NCBI RefSeq assembly: GCF_030247195.1
Contig: NC_080672.1
Span: 363,808,271 to 363,872,270, forward strand
Source: Topomyia yanbarensis
Taxonomy: Eukaryota; Arthropoda; Insecta; Diptera; Culicidae
DNA: 64,000 bases
Direction of reading: 5' to 3'
The notes below the pieces were generated by a model. It searched no databases and was not told the DNA's origin. It saw only the letters and a list, made by a program, of their open reading frames with translations. This document shows, one piece after another, positions 1-11,423 of this stretch. The position numbers were made by a program, and so were the translations under genes. The first letter of the stretch is position 1. The number at the start of each line of letters is the position of its first letter.

Positions 1-260
1 GAGTAGAAACTGTTGAACAAACGCCAGAAGCTGAACGGGAAGGGCGATATTCTCGGTTCGAAATGTTTATTTCAACCGTATTAGTGGTATTGGTATTTCA
101 CGACAACATTATATACAATATGTAGATATAGTAACTGCTCGACTGAGTATAATCGTTTAACAGTCTTACCTTTGTTGAGTTGCTTCAGAGTCACATTTGT
201 TTATTTGTAACGCAACAAGAAAATAATTATTGAACCACCCTAATGACGTTTTTTTATCTG

Positions 261-470
261 CCCTAATCAACAGTCAATTTTATTTTCAAGATTTTACAAT
301 GTCAAGGCACTGAAATTGAATTACTTGAAAAAAGCTTCTTTGGTCAACAAAATAAAAAAAATTGAATCACCCTAACAAACAGTTAATTTTATTTTATATA
401 TTTTCCGATGTCAATAATGTAGGTATTCAACTTACCAAAACTACTTGAAACCACCTTTTTCGAACCATTA
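261..470. repeat. Two-copy tandem repeat, period about 109 bp
   Basis: Two adjacent diverged copies start at 261 and 370. Each begins with CCCTAA, then a variant of CAACAGTCAATTTTATTTT, then an ATGTCAA block and a run ending near CTTGAAA. The rest of 1-1256 shows no gene, RNA or recognisable element beyond AT-rich sequence and one half of the CTTTG(C/T)(C/T)GAAG module near 973-991. Confidence 0.5.
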
Positions 471-1256
471 GAAAGTGACGATTGTCGTCTACAATCTCTT
501 CTATACCGGGCCACACTGTGCGCAGTGGTCGGAATTTTTTTGTATTTTTGTGTGGAAAAAGTGAAAAAAACATGATAAATTAATCTTACCCCATTCATAG
601 GGTTCTAGAGTGCCACGCACCAAACCTTCTTAGCTTTATTATGCATAGTTTAGACAGTGAAAAAATGCCTGTTCGTGCATTTTGGTTTGCACCTTTCTTT
701 CTTATACGTAGCTGAAGTTGGTGTAAAAAAATGTAAAAATCTCCAATAACTTTGAAACGAATGAGTATTTTACATACAGTCTTCGACAATATTAGGTTAT
801 TTTGATACCTACACAATTGTCTTGAACATAGTTTGCACCAAAAGTCGCAATGAACAAAGTTATATTTAAAAATTAGATTAAAGGGGGTTGCTATAGAAAA
901 CGCCTTATAAATCGATAACCTTTAGTCTTACAAGCTCAAGTTTTGTAACAAAATTCTTTACTATGAGCATTTCTAAAACTTTGTTGAAGACGCCAACTTT
1001 CTACCTCGTCAGTATAAAAAAGTTAGTTCGATCATAGTAACCCATGACTATTTTCAATTGTTATCAGATTGTGGGGAATATTCATACGAACAATTCCTCC
1101 AAAGACAGCCTGTGAATATATTCGATGGTTTGGCCTCTATTCAATTAAGTTCACGTTTTTGGCGTTTCCGTCCACTGTGCTGTGGTATGCGGTGTGCCCT
1201 GTTCTCAAGCCATATTAATTGGATTTCCAAATATCATTTGTCGAATACACATTTGA

Positions 1257-2225
1257 GTGGGACATGGTTATATGAAAAAAAATATAATTTGGCTTCGAGT
1301 AACTTTTTGGGTCCCATTTAGCTCCCAGAACAACTCTGTACATTTTTAGCTCGATCGGTAAAAACTATATTTTTGCTCTTACGGTTTAAAGTTTACATGG
1401 GATTTCGCATGGGAAAATTGTCTTTTGCAAATTAATTCTTCCAAGAGTCGCTCGTTATCTCCTAAAAATAAGTAGATGTCTGATTTTTATAGGAAATTTG
1501 TCAAGGAAACAAAGTCTAGAAGACTGCAAAACGATCTGATGCTTGTGGAAAAAGTTATCAACCCATTCATGCCCATGTTGTTTGTGGACAACAAAGTTTT
1601 TAAACAGCTGTAACTTCTGATTGAGGCAAGATTTGCTCACAAAAACAAGTAAGGCTAACAAATTTGACTGTAGCCTTTCAGTGGAGTAATAACAGTTACA
1701 AGAATCAGCTCTAGAACTAAAGTTATTGCAATTAGTCTGATTGGATTCCGATGGAGCAGTGCTGCCAGGGACAGTTTACGTTGACGACGGAAAATGAATT
1801 TTTCATATATCTTCGTTATATTGAAATATTACTGAAAACTGATAAAACTTATCAATTTAGACTGTCTTTGGCTACGTTTTTCACACAATTGGACTATTGT
1901 AAATATTCTAGGAGAATTGTATTGAGCATTGGAAGGTGAAAATTGAGCAGCTTCTAGCACTGCGCGGGAAGCAACTATCTTTATGAAAAAATACTTTTCG
2001 TGTTTCTTGACACCACCGTTTTCAAAAAAAAGTAGTTTTGAAACCCTACCTGCACTAGAAAAAAGTTGGGCATGAAAGGGTTAAGCCAAAACCGATTGAT
2101 GCCCTGAAGATTGATGAAAATTTCACTTTTCATAGCATCACTGCTTCTGACGGTCTAATTGTATACAAACTTTTTAACTTTCTCTTATTATGTACAAAAG
2201 AAGCCTCAATTTATCCCTTGAAACC
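1257..2225 (+). repeat. Left arm of an inverted repeat, interrupted by a MITE
   Basis: The sequence 1257-1557 plus 2085-2225 is the reverse complement of 2268-2663, with moderate divergence. Landmarks shared by both arms are the GGGTCC block, TTAGCTCGATCGGT, GTTTACATGGGATTT, TTTTATAGGAAATTT, AACGATCTGA and AACCGATTGATGC/ACT. The left arm is split at a TTAA-like site by the MITE at 1558-2084. The unmatched centre is about 2226-2267. No coding capacity is evident in either arm. Confidence 0.75.
1558..2084 (+). mobile_element. TTAA-flanked MITE, family 1, copy A
   Basis: A 527 bp non-coding element including flanks. It starts with TCAA (a decayed TTAA) followed by CCCATTCATGCCC and ends with GGGCATGAAAGGG then TTAA, so the ends are inverted repeats. 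TTAA targets and ends starting with CC are typical of piggyBac-like elements. Other copies in the window are 20855-21390 (inverted), 22000-22421 (diverged) and 5605-5767 (3' part only). There is no transposase, so it must have been mobilised in trans. The target reading is supported by the uninterrupted TTAA in the neighbouring inverted copy at about 2365. Confidence 0.8.
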
Positions 2226-2267
2226 TTGCGAAGTGACCAAATAGTATAGATAAACGATTTAGACACA

Positions 2268-2663
2268 TTAAGAGAGGATTAAAACAAAATTGCGTATAAT
2301 CTGACAACCAACAGAAGTGGTGCTAGAAAATATGAATATTTTATCAATCATCAGAGTATCAATCGGTTTCTGCTTAATAACTTTTTTCACAAGCGTCAGA
2401 TCGTTTCGTGGTTTTCGAGACTTTGTTAAATTTCCTATAAAAGCCACATAACGATTTATTTTTAGGAAGTAATGGGCGACTCCTGGAGGAATTATTTTGT
2501 AAAAGTAAATTTTTACAAAATCCCATGTAAACTTCAAACAGTGGGCGCAAAAATATAGTTTCACCGATCGAGCTAAGAATTTGCACAGTTAATCTAGGAC
2601 CCAAATGGTACCTAAAAAGTTGCTCGGAGCTGGAATCTAATTTTTGTCCCACCCTAATACACA
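2268..2663 (-). repeat. Right arm of inverted repeat (empty MITE site)
   Basis: This is the inverted partner of 1257-1557 plus 2085-2225. Read on the - strand, the arm runs through AAAAAAGTTATTAAGC without interruption where the left arm carries the MITE. It therefore preserves the pre-insertion sequence with an intact TTAA. No gene is supported here. Confidence 0.75.
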
Positions 2664-2776
2664 TGAAGGAGAGACTAGAAATACATCTGGTTTGGCATTT
2701 CACATCTTTATTTTGAGTTATTTACAGGTTTAGAGGTAATATAGATCGCTTTGTTTGAGCTTCAACAAATACTTCA

Positions 2777-3032
2777 GTCGCGTTAGGAGACAACACTTCA
2801 TATGCGACCGTTTGTGTTTATTTTGGTGTCCCCGAAGGCAGCGTTTGCACCGGTCGTGAAAAAATTTCATGAAAGCTCGAAAATCTAAGCATAAAGTATT
2901 GTTCTGTGACTATCGATGATCAAATTTCTAGAACAAATGGATGCTCTAAAGTTTGAGATAGAGTAGGTTTTTGGATAAATACAAGTGTAGGTTGAAAAAT
3001 CAATATTTTGCTCTGTTGTCCCCTAACGCGAC
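2777..3032. mobile_element. Small MITE-like element with GTCGCGTTAGG ends
   Basis: The left end reads GTCGCGTTAGGAGACAACA and the right end reads TGTTGTCCCCTAACGCGAC. These are 19 bp inverted repeats with one mismatch, enclosing 256 bp without coding potential. I could not assign a target duplication, so the superfamily is open. Confidence 0.6.
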
Positions 3033-5149
3033 ATTTTCACCTCTCAGAATGAAAGTCCTTTCCTGAAAAGTCCTTTCCTGAAAACCATCAAACATAAACG
3101 TTGTGTTAGAACTTTTACAGTATTTAATTAAGTGTTTTGAGCGTGCATCGTAGGATTTTTCAAACGACGAGCTGTTAACAGTTGCATGATGCGTGCAAAC
3201 GTTGTACCCAAACGCTGGAATGTGTCTGCAGATTTTGCGTTTTCTTTTGAATTGTTTTTTTTATTAAGAATGACCAACTTCCAACAGTTGGAATAACAAT
3301 TTGAAAAATGTAATAATATCTAGAATTGATGAGAAATTTGTAAACTTTGTTTCCATCAGCAACTATGTCCTCGTTTTGGTATTAAGCGTTCTGGCAACAA
3401 TGCGAACGTCTCCCACTGAACCGCGCAGGTTTGTAATTTAAGGGGTTGGGTCTTCTTGTGAAGCAGAAAAGATTGTAACGTTCAAAAATACAACTATTGT
3501 AGGAGAGTGCCTAAAAATTAATTTTTTATTTAATTATGAGCATTTGGAAAATTTATCACATTTCAAACATGTTTACATTTTTTTAAAATTGTGAATAAGG
3601 ATATATGTTACCTCGTACAATCCGTAAAATTTCTAAGATATACCCAACGAAAGCCTTTTGCCATTATTTGAGTGGAAATACATTGAAATCGGTTGAAAAT
3701 TGTAGGAGATGCCGCGTTTTCAAAAATAATATTTCGAAGAAAAGAGCTTGAATCTTTTTCTCTACTTAAAGTGAATTCTCTTACATTGTACGCTTTTTCC
3801 TTACAAAAAATATGAACAGAAGCCCTACCCTCACCCCTTAATACGATGAAAATAGTACGGTTGCAAAGTACCACTCGTAATCACTTGTTGCACTCTCCAA
3901 CTGAACAATAAAGTGCAATCGCATTACCCGGTTGACTGACTGACTGACTGCCATGTCTGACTGGTCGCAACCCTGTCGTTTCACACTATTTTCGTCAGAG
4001 CAGGCTCCGAAATAGGGTCGTCGTACATCAGACTTCCCACCATGCCACCATGGCATCACTTGGAAGCCGCGTTGAAATACAATACAACAAGCAAAGCTAG
4101 CAGCACATTGAACCATGCGAATCCATTTTCGCGGATAATTACTGGCCACGATCGGGATTTCCGAGATCGCCGCGGCGTACAATGTCTATGATTGAGAGCG
4201 GCCACCTTATTAAAACTATACCGTAATCACCAGTCAGTCTGTCAGTTTTGTGTTTGAGGAAAAGTGATGGCGAAACAATTTATAGAATCTAGAACATACT
4301 ATTTAATATATTTTAATTTCAAGTCATCTGTGGCAAAGAAAAGCGCTAAGCGCAGTTACTTTGCGAAGGAACGGATATCTGCATGAAACTGGTGGCAGTG
4401 ATGAACGTAGGACAGCAGTGGTGATTGTGGGACTTATGGTGAGGGAGGGTTTTTGCAGCGGAAAACAACGTACGATATGTACTCTCTGTTAAACTGTTTC
4501 TTGAAATACGCAAACGACGGTTTGATATAATATCACTTGCAGAGCTTTAAATTTAGATGATCGCCGCGTTGATCTAGTCTCGTACGGGTCGTGGCCGGTA
4601 CGATAGGGGGTCTCAGAATCATCAGAGAAGCGTTTTCATTTGAAACGGAAATGTGTCCTTCTCAAATTTACTAAATAAAAAATAAAATAAGGGTTTTGGC
4701 CAGATATTTGTTCTGGTTACTGCTCTGTGTGTCATTCAGAACTTCCAAATCATGAAAAAATGACGGTGCCTAAATTTGAGCGAAATCGGATGCACAGCGT
4801 TTCCAAACAGGCAAAAACATTATCTACATTATTTTGAGCCTGAAAAGTCGATTGTGAGCTCTACTGTCTTCAGAAGTTTTTTTGTGTTCTTCTAATTTTA
4901 TTATGTTTGATAATTAATCCTCCTAAAGAAAAGAAGCAAGTATTTGGTAATTTATCAAAATAAAAATAACTCGTCATTTATAGCGTCTTTTTAAATGCAT
5001 ATTATTGCACACATGCATGCTATAAATGGTTTTTGCAGAGTTTAATGTAAATTAATGCATTATAAGTAGTAACTGATCAGTTATATCTTTTGACGAAGAC
5101 GTTCTAGTAAAAACAATTTTCCAGCACAGCACTTTTTGAGTTCCTCTGG
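3033..5149. other. No gene recognised; GC-richer block at 3930-4620
   Basis: No convincing coding region. A 15 bp unit (GTCCTTTCCTGAAAA-type) is duplicated at 3054-3083. The block 3930-4620 is less AT-rich than its surroundings and contains arthropod initiator-like TCAGTC/TCAGTT motifs near 4230-4245 and a GTGAGG donor-like site at 4440. A distant 5' non-coding exon or promoter is conceivable but unproven. The remainder looks like ordinary intergenic or intronic sequence. Confidence 0.3.
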
Positions 5150-5595
5150 TGGTCCCAAATTAATGTGTAAATTTTGGGTGCTATTGGTTGCTCCCCGAAA
5201 TTGCGTTTAAAATTTGTATGGATATTAGTATAGGAAAAACTAGTTTTTTTGTATCTCCGCTCGTTCAAATCGCTATTTCACTCAAATTGAAAAACCAATA
5301 CTGTGAAAATTTTGTCCAGAATGTAGTCAATAACTTTTCCAAAAACTGTAACTAGCTAGGATTTTGTGTAAAAATATTACTACGATTTTATGGTTAAATC
5401 AATCGTCGAAATGGATTAATTCTGCCAACACTGCAAATGTACCAACAACACCTAGGTTTCAAACCAAAATATCTCAGAATATGTTCATCGCAAAGATTTG
5501 GTATCTTTGATAGAATTTTTTAGTATGATTTTCTGAATCACATGTACTTAGTTGTGAGGTCAAAAAACCGATTCAATTCACCTAACAGTGAGATT
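5150..5595 (+). repeat. Left arm of second inverted repeat
   Basis: This stretch is the diverged reverse complement of 6200-6590. Shared landmarks are GGTTGCTCCCC, TTGCGTTTAAA, ATGGATATTAGT, ACAACTTTTCC-like, AAAACTGTAACT and TTCACCTAAC. Its inner end carries the CACCTAACAGTG motif (5579-5590) that recurs elsewhere in the window. Confidence 0.65.
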
Positions 5596-5604
5596 GTATT
5601 CCTC

Positions 5605-5767
5605 ATTAAGCATTGGAAGGTAAAACTTGCGCAGCTTCTAGCACTGCGACATAAGCACCTATCTTTATGCAAAAAGGTTTTTCGTGTTGCTTGACTCCAC
5701 CATTTTCAAGGAAAAATAGTTTTGGACCCCTGTATGCACAAGAAAAAGTTGGGCATGAAAGGGTTAA
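5605..5767 (+). mobile_element. TTAA MITE family 1, copy D (3' part only)
   Basis: Only the last ~160 bp of family 1 remain, beginning near CATTGGAAGG and ending GGGCATGAAAGGG-TTAA. It is colinear with 1928-2084. Its terminal TTAA (5764-5767) is also the left flank of the 120 bp element that follows. Confidence 0.65.
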
Positions 5768-5885
5768 CCTTCCGGCAGTCACGCTAGTGCACTGAGTGCA
5801 CGCTGCTGTGAAAATCTAGCGAAACCGTCTTAGGGCATCAGCGGCTGCTCGTTCAGTTAGCCATAAGCGCGACTTCCGGAGGGTT
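5766..5885. mobile_element. 120 bp MITE with AACCTTCCGG ends
   Basis: The ends AACCTTCCGGCAGTCACGCT and (reverse complement of the right end) AACCCTCCGGAAGTCGCGCT match at 17 of 20 positions. With TTAA at 5764-5767 and TTGA at 5884-5887, it could be another TTAA-type insertion sharing its left target site with the adjacent family 1 copy. It has no coding capacity. A small palindrome, GTGCACTGAGTGCAC, lies inside. Confidence 0.55.
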
Positions 5886-6199
5886 GAATAAGCCGTCATT
5901 TGTTAGAATCTCGATCAGAGAATTTTTTCTGTGTCGGTATAAGAATTTAAAGTTTTCATGGGAATTATTAGCCTGTAAATTGATTTAGGTTCCTTCTTAC
6001 AAAATTATTTACAGGCAGTTTTAATTGCATAACATTTTAATTTCGCTGAATGATTCCCAACGAACTTTTGGCCATAACAAGTTTATTACAATACTGATAT
6101 CAGGAATGTTTCTCAATTAGATTTAGAACAAATAACAGCTTATTTATAAGACTTGTATCACCATGCTTTGGAAATTGATTCAGCAAATGCAAATAACAC

Positions 6200-6590
6200 A
6201 TGTGATGTTAGGTGAATTAAATGTTTTTTTTTAATTTCCAACTAGTTTTATGTAGTTCAGAAAATTATTCTGACAAATTATTTCGAAATTTAGAAGTCTC
6301 TGTGATGATCAGGTTCTGGGATATTTAGGCTTGAAACGTAGGTATTGGAATTTATAAATTTCTGTGAATAATGTAACCCTTCTATTTTAAAACCGTAATG
6401 ATATTTTTATAAAAAAATCCTATCAAGTTACAGTTTTCGGAAAAGTTGTTAACCAAATTCTCGATTACTCTTTTATTGCACTGGTTTTTCATTTTGAGTG
6501 AAATAAAAAAGTATATTTTCTTACACTAATATCCATAAAAACTTTAAACGCAATGCGCAAATCTGGGGAGCAACTAAACGCTCAGCTGAG
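6200..6590 (-). repeat. Right arm of second inverted repeat
   Basis: Inverted partner of 5150-5595. It starts with the reverse complement of a CACCTAAC motif (6206-6214) and ends at the boundary of the following long-armed element. The stretch 5886-6199 between the arms shows no gene. Confidence 0.65.
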
Positions 6591-7640
6591 GAATTCCGCG
6601 AAGATTCGTCCGAAAATCTCTAAAATCGTGACCGACAATCGTAGAAACCGATGAAACTTTACAGGTTCAACCGGCATGGAAGACTAAACATTTTCCAGTC
6701 ACTAAGATTATTTTGACTCAAGCGCAATTTTTTAAAAGGGCGTAGATGTTTCTACATGCAATAATTTCAAAATTTTTTGTTCGGTTACATTATTTTATAC
6801 AGTAAAACTATCTGAGAACGAGTTACAGGGAATGAATACTTCTGCATAAAAAAAATATACACTGAAAAAAATGTTGTGTCATTTTACACAAAAACAAAAA
6901 TTTATGATGAAAATTTCCCATGATCCAAATACGCTGAAAAAGCTTCTTTTATGTCTTTAAAACGATAAACATTAGACTTCTGACAATTAATGTATGGGTA
7001 ACGCGAATAACTTTTAAAAAGAACATAATTACACGAATTAATTGTTTTTATTGGAGCAAATTTCCAAATATCACGAAAACTATCGCATTTTGGAAGATAT
7101 TTGTTAAATGTATTTTGATTTAAATTGATACTTCGAATTATATTCTGTAATAAAATTACAGTTTTGTGTGTCAACTAGTATAAATTTAAAAACATGTATA
7201 AAGTTATTGTTAGAAAAACTTTTCTGCTGATAATTTCTCCATCATGAAATCACATTAAAAATGTTTTTTTTTCTCTTTAGGTTTTTGTTGACCAAATATA
7301 AAAAATTAGAAAAAATGGGTTTTTTTAAAATTTTAATTTTTATCATAAATTTTTGTTTTTGTGAAAATGACACAACATTTTTTCAGTGTATATTTTTTCG
7401 TGCAGAAGTATTCATTCCCTGTAACTCGTTCTCAGATAGTTTTACTGTATAAAATAATGTAATCGAACAAAAAAAATGTGAAATTATTGCATGTAGAAAC
7501 GTCTACGCTCTTTTGAAAAATTGCCCTTGTATCAGAATATTGCCATTGCCAGAGAAAATCATGGAGATTCATAAACCGAACACAAATGTAAAGTTTCGTT
7601 CGAATCGACGATGGTCCTATTTTGCGGTCGGCCATGGAAT
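6587..7640. mobile_element. Long terminal-inverted-repeat (foldback) element
   Basis: About 6587-6910 and 7338-7640 are inverted copies. The inner ~190 bp are nearly identical, sharing TTTCTACATGCAATAATTTC, ATTATTTTATACAGTAAAAC, GAGAACGAGTTACAGGGAAT and GTTGTGTCATTTT; identity falls outward. The ~430 bp between the arms is AT-rich with no recognisable protein. A third, single-arm copy lies at 38195-38605. This is a non-autonomous foldback-type element by structure; its superfamily is unassigned. Confidence 0.7.
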
Positions 7641-8089
7641 CCCTCTCCTATAATTTTCCCGGCCATTCTGAATCACAAAAGGAAATCAAAGAGCACTGTG
7701 CTTGTTAATTAGGATCATTTTTAGTCTTGTCCATACAATTTCTAGCCCGTCTAGTACATATATTCTACAACCTTTGTAGATGGCGTTGTATTTTACATGA
7801 TGGATTATAAAAATTTAATTTGACAATATTTTTATTGCAAACATCTTTAGGAAATAATATTTTATTATCAGTTCTTTAAAAACAAACGATATTGAAGTTT
7901 GTCTGTAGTTTGAAAATCTAATTAACGATATATTAGTGTGTGTTCCTAGCTTTGCTATTGATAATTTTCGAACATTTGATATTTTTTTCGAGAGTTGTCC
8001 TACTGGAGCTCTAGAGCTACGGGTTTCCGTCAGAATCACCCACTATAATCGCAGACGAAACGGGAAATGTCACCCACTAAAATACTGCT
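7641..8089. other. No feature recognised
   Basis: AT-rich sequence with no coding region, RNA gene or clear repeat that I can support. Confidence 0.4.
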
Positions 8090-9665
8090 TAAGTTCAATT
8101 GCAGCGGGCCGTGGTTCGAATTGTGATATTGATTGGTTCAGATATGTGCGGGTGTAGGGACGTCACGATCGCGGGTATCATCGCAAAGGGTTCGAGCGTT
8201 TGTGCGTTAACGTGTTCGATCGCGTGGACGTTTGTATGTCGCGTGTGCTATGCGACTTCGTGTCTAAATTCGATTTTATAACCGTGTGTCAATTTGCATA
8301 TTAGCGCGTGTTCTTGAATGAAAGTGAACGGGCCATAAATCTGATACTTAATTTTCAGTATACGGTTCAAATGTTGGAAGAGTGTGAGTTCTACCACATC
8401 ATTAAAGCTTCCGGTCATGTCGTCATAGAACGTGTTGTCTAGTGGATATTGTAGAGAATATATGAATAACTGGAAACAAATCAAGAAACAACTTGAAGAT
8501 TGGGAACACTTGCTTTTATATATATAATATAACATAGGTTTTCCTAGTTACCTAGTAACGTTCGAACATTACAACATAACAAACATATTATATATTGGAG
8601 CTGTTGTCTTAGTTACCGTTCAAATATTAAAAAGCTCTCGCATAACAAACAAAATACCTGGGACACGAATAGCAAAATAAAAGAGTTGCCATAGGAACCG
8701 TTAGCGCTTGACAATATAAATAGGTAACAGTTATTGGGAAGAGTTTCAGTTTTGAAGCAGATTTTGTCACGAGCAGATCAGGAGATCAGAATATTAAATA
8801 AACGTGTGGAAGTTACTTGTGATAGTGCATTTATTTAAAGTAATCCTAGCCATGGCGGAACGACAACGATCCTCGAGTCACGACAGATATGAGCGTCATT
8901 TTTGTTGATTGGTGCACCAAAAGGTATGGGCCTGAGTTTCTAGTGCCGAGGGTAGGGACTTCCGGACGTAGCCGATTCATGATCGCGCGAATACGGGCGT
9001 TTGTTGCTTCACTATTGATACTGCGTTTGTAATTTTATATGTGCTAAACCGTTAACTTAGTCATCGGGGCGTTATCCTGATTGTTAGATCGCGGGCGTAG
9101 GTTCCGTGGATGATCGCGGAGGGCTTGAGCGTTTGTATGTTAACGTGTTTGTAGCGTGTGCTAGTGTGTATGTTACATTGCGTACATAAATTCGATTTTA
9201 TAACCGTGTGGCCATTCGCATATTTGCGTGTATTCTTGATGATCACGCGCGGACTGCGAATCTGATTTTTACTTTTTAGGGCATGGTTCAGATTCTAGAA
9301 GAGAGATTCCTATATAACTATAACTCCCGATCGCGACGCCATGGAACGTGTTGTCTATTGAATATGAGCGTAACTTTTTTTTATTGGTCCAATTTAAGGC
9401 ATAAGTATAGGCTGCTAGGACCGAGACTTCCGGAAGTGACCGATTCATGACCGCGCGAGTGGTGGGTTGATGCTTGAGACTGCGTTTGTAAGTTGCTTAA
9501 CTGTGCACTTAATTACCGGGGTGTTTTAATGTTAGCGATATTGCAGACGTAAGTATGTGTGGATGATCACAATTGCATTTTCGCGTTTGTGACCAGTGTT
9601 GTGTTATTGCGAAGGCTACGAGCGTTTGTACGTTTGTGTAATGTATTTGAGCATTGTAAATGCTA
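8090..9665 (+). repeat. Satellite-like tandem repeat, unit about 493 bp
   Basis: The landmark GAGCGTTTGT recurs at about 8196, 9124 and 9617. The last spacing is about 493 bp; the first equals one unit plus the inserted solo LTR. Other landmarks repeated per unit are ATCGCGGG, GTTAACGTGTT, TTCGATTTTATAACCGTGT, CGTGTTGTCTA and GACTTCCGGA. There are about 2.5 diverged copies. The unit is GC- and CpG-richer than its surroundings and carries no open frame of note. Confidence 0.75.
8450..8885 (+). mobile_element. Solo LTR (436 bp) inside the satellite
   Basis: The insert begins TGT (8450) and ends ACA (8885) and is flanked by identical GATAT at 8445-8449 and 8886-8890. Removing it restores the expected satellite sequence (GGATAT-GAGCGT). 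Inside are a TATAAATA box near 8716 and an AATAAA signal at 8798-8803, in the order expected of an LTR on the + strand. A 5 bp duplication fits Copia, BEL/Pao or some Gypsy elements. With no internal region or second LTR, it is best read as a product of LTR-LTR recombination. Confidence 0.8.
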
Positions 9666-9842
9666 GAAATCAAAAACAAAAAGAGTAGAAGTAACAGTTT
9701 GAACTTAATCAGTTCGCCATAGAAAACGTTCCATAAATCGATAACTATAAGTGACAGCAAAAAGTTATCCTTCAGCAAAAATTGTGACATATGGGGAGGG
9801 GGAGTAAACTAGAATGTTACATAAAATGTTTTCAAAAAAAAA

Positions 9843-10340
9843 ATGTACATTAGAATATTTGGTTGGGTTACTGTTGTTGTTCAGTGGACATGTTTAGTTT
9901 TTGTTGTGATTCTTGTTCATGATTTGGGAGTACACAGTCGACAGTCAAACGTTGTTCATGATTTCAAGAGCTTATTCGTGAATCTTGTGAATTCTCATAA
10001 CGTTAGCGGGATTAAAGTTCAAGATTTCAAGATTTTAGTCGCGATGTTTGTAATTGCTATTCACGTCATCATGATATTTTAGTCATGAGTAGAGTAATTC
10101 ATGTTCATGATTTCAGGATCTATGTCACGATTTTGGATATTTTCGTCACGAGTTGTGGAATTTGTGTTCATGATTTCAGGATCTTAGTCACGAGTTTAGA
10201 TATTTTTGTCACGAGTTGTGTGATTTGTATTCATGCCTTCAGGATCTTAGTCACGATTTTTGTAACTTCTGTTCATGGTATCATGATATTTTATTTTAGA
10301 GCTTACTTTCAAAGAGTAATGTAACTAATGTTCATGATAT
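9843..10340 (+). repeat. Minisatellite-like array, period about 63 bp
   Basis: Diverged units contain GTTCATGATTTCAGGATC, TTAGTCACGA and GTCACGAGTTGTG, best preserved at about 10100-10290. A related stretch in reverse orientation lies at 63370-63690. Apparent reading frames through it are by-products of the repeat. Confidence 0.6.
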
Positions 10341-11365
10341 CAGCAGTTTTATCATGGTAGTCGTAAATTCTTTTCGCCGTATCGTGATCTGTTATTTTTG
10401 GTTACTAACGGTTTTTCACTCGGAATAACGTGACAATATGAACTGGATCATTGAAATAAGACTCATTCGCGATATCTGGTTTTGTGAACCATGTCACGCA
10501 CACTATGTAGAGTTCTCAGTGCAGTTTTCGTTTTCTGTCCGGACATCACAATGAACCTTATCAAATGAATTACGATGTTCGAGGTTCTAATACTTTTTTT
10601 ATCTACTGCTCGTGTTTATTACTGGTCGCTAGCAGCTGGGTATTTCATGAAAAAGTGCATGGAACAAAATGATTCTACGAAAAATAATTCAAATTTTGTG
10701 AAAGATTGAAAATTGAAAATGATTAGGGAATTCTTCTAAATTTCAAAAGCACGTAAATAGAAAATATCCAGAATATTTTGATTTTGTGAACTAATGTTCT
10801 TATATCTATGAAAAAATATCATGAGTCAACCTTTGGTTTTATGAATAATGTGCATAAAGTTGTTAACTAGTTTTTGGCGAAAACCGTGACCGAAATTCAC
10901 ACAGCAAAAACAATTATTTTCACTAATGAAAGCATTATGCGGGCGTTACTGAAGGGAAATTGAACAAAATTATGAAAGCCATGATTTTTGTTCATGGCCT
11001 TTTTTTCGCAACGTAAAAACGTCATTGTTCCAGAATTCATGGCACATTTTTCACGATTTTGGGAACAATTTTTTTTTTCGTGCAAATAGTTGAAGCATTA
11101 TTTCGCTTAACCGGACGTCGTCATCTTGAATTTTAAAACGGCGCCAAAAATCCATTTCTGGCACCGGCTCATCAAGATCATTCCGAAAATACCTATATTT
11201 TGCTGATCTTTGCGAAGTTTTTTGCATCCAAAGGAACTTAAAATATTTTATGCGAAAACCGTATTAATTACGAAATCCGCATTTAAAATGACAAAAAAAA
11301 ATTCCAGAAAATAAGTTTAAGTCTTTTGCACCCGCGTTAAAGAAAAACCATGTAAAAATCCTGCA
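10341..11365. other. No gene recognised
   Basis: AT-rich sequence with scattered CATGATTTT/CACGA-type words resembling the preceding array, probably decayed repeat. No coding region or RNA gene is supported. Confidence 0.35.
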
Positions 11366-11392
11366 AAATAAATAAATAGATAGATAAGTTGA

Positions 11393-11423
<31 letters not shown>

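Noticed and set aside
3838..4182. 114-codon - strand frame
   Set aside because: Composition and lack of motifs suggest chance; it lies in a block better viewed as non-coding.
8100..8130. Box B-like GGTTCGAAT suggesting another SINE or tRNA
   Set aside because: No box A upstream and no SINE body; it lies at the edge of the satellite.
9843..10324. Two 79-codon frames with repeated VHDFRI-type words
   Set aside because: The repetition follows the 63 bp minisatellite, not a protein repeat.
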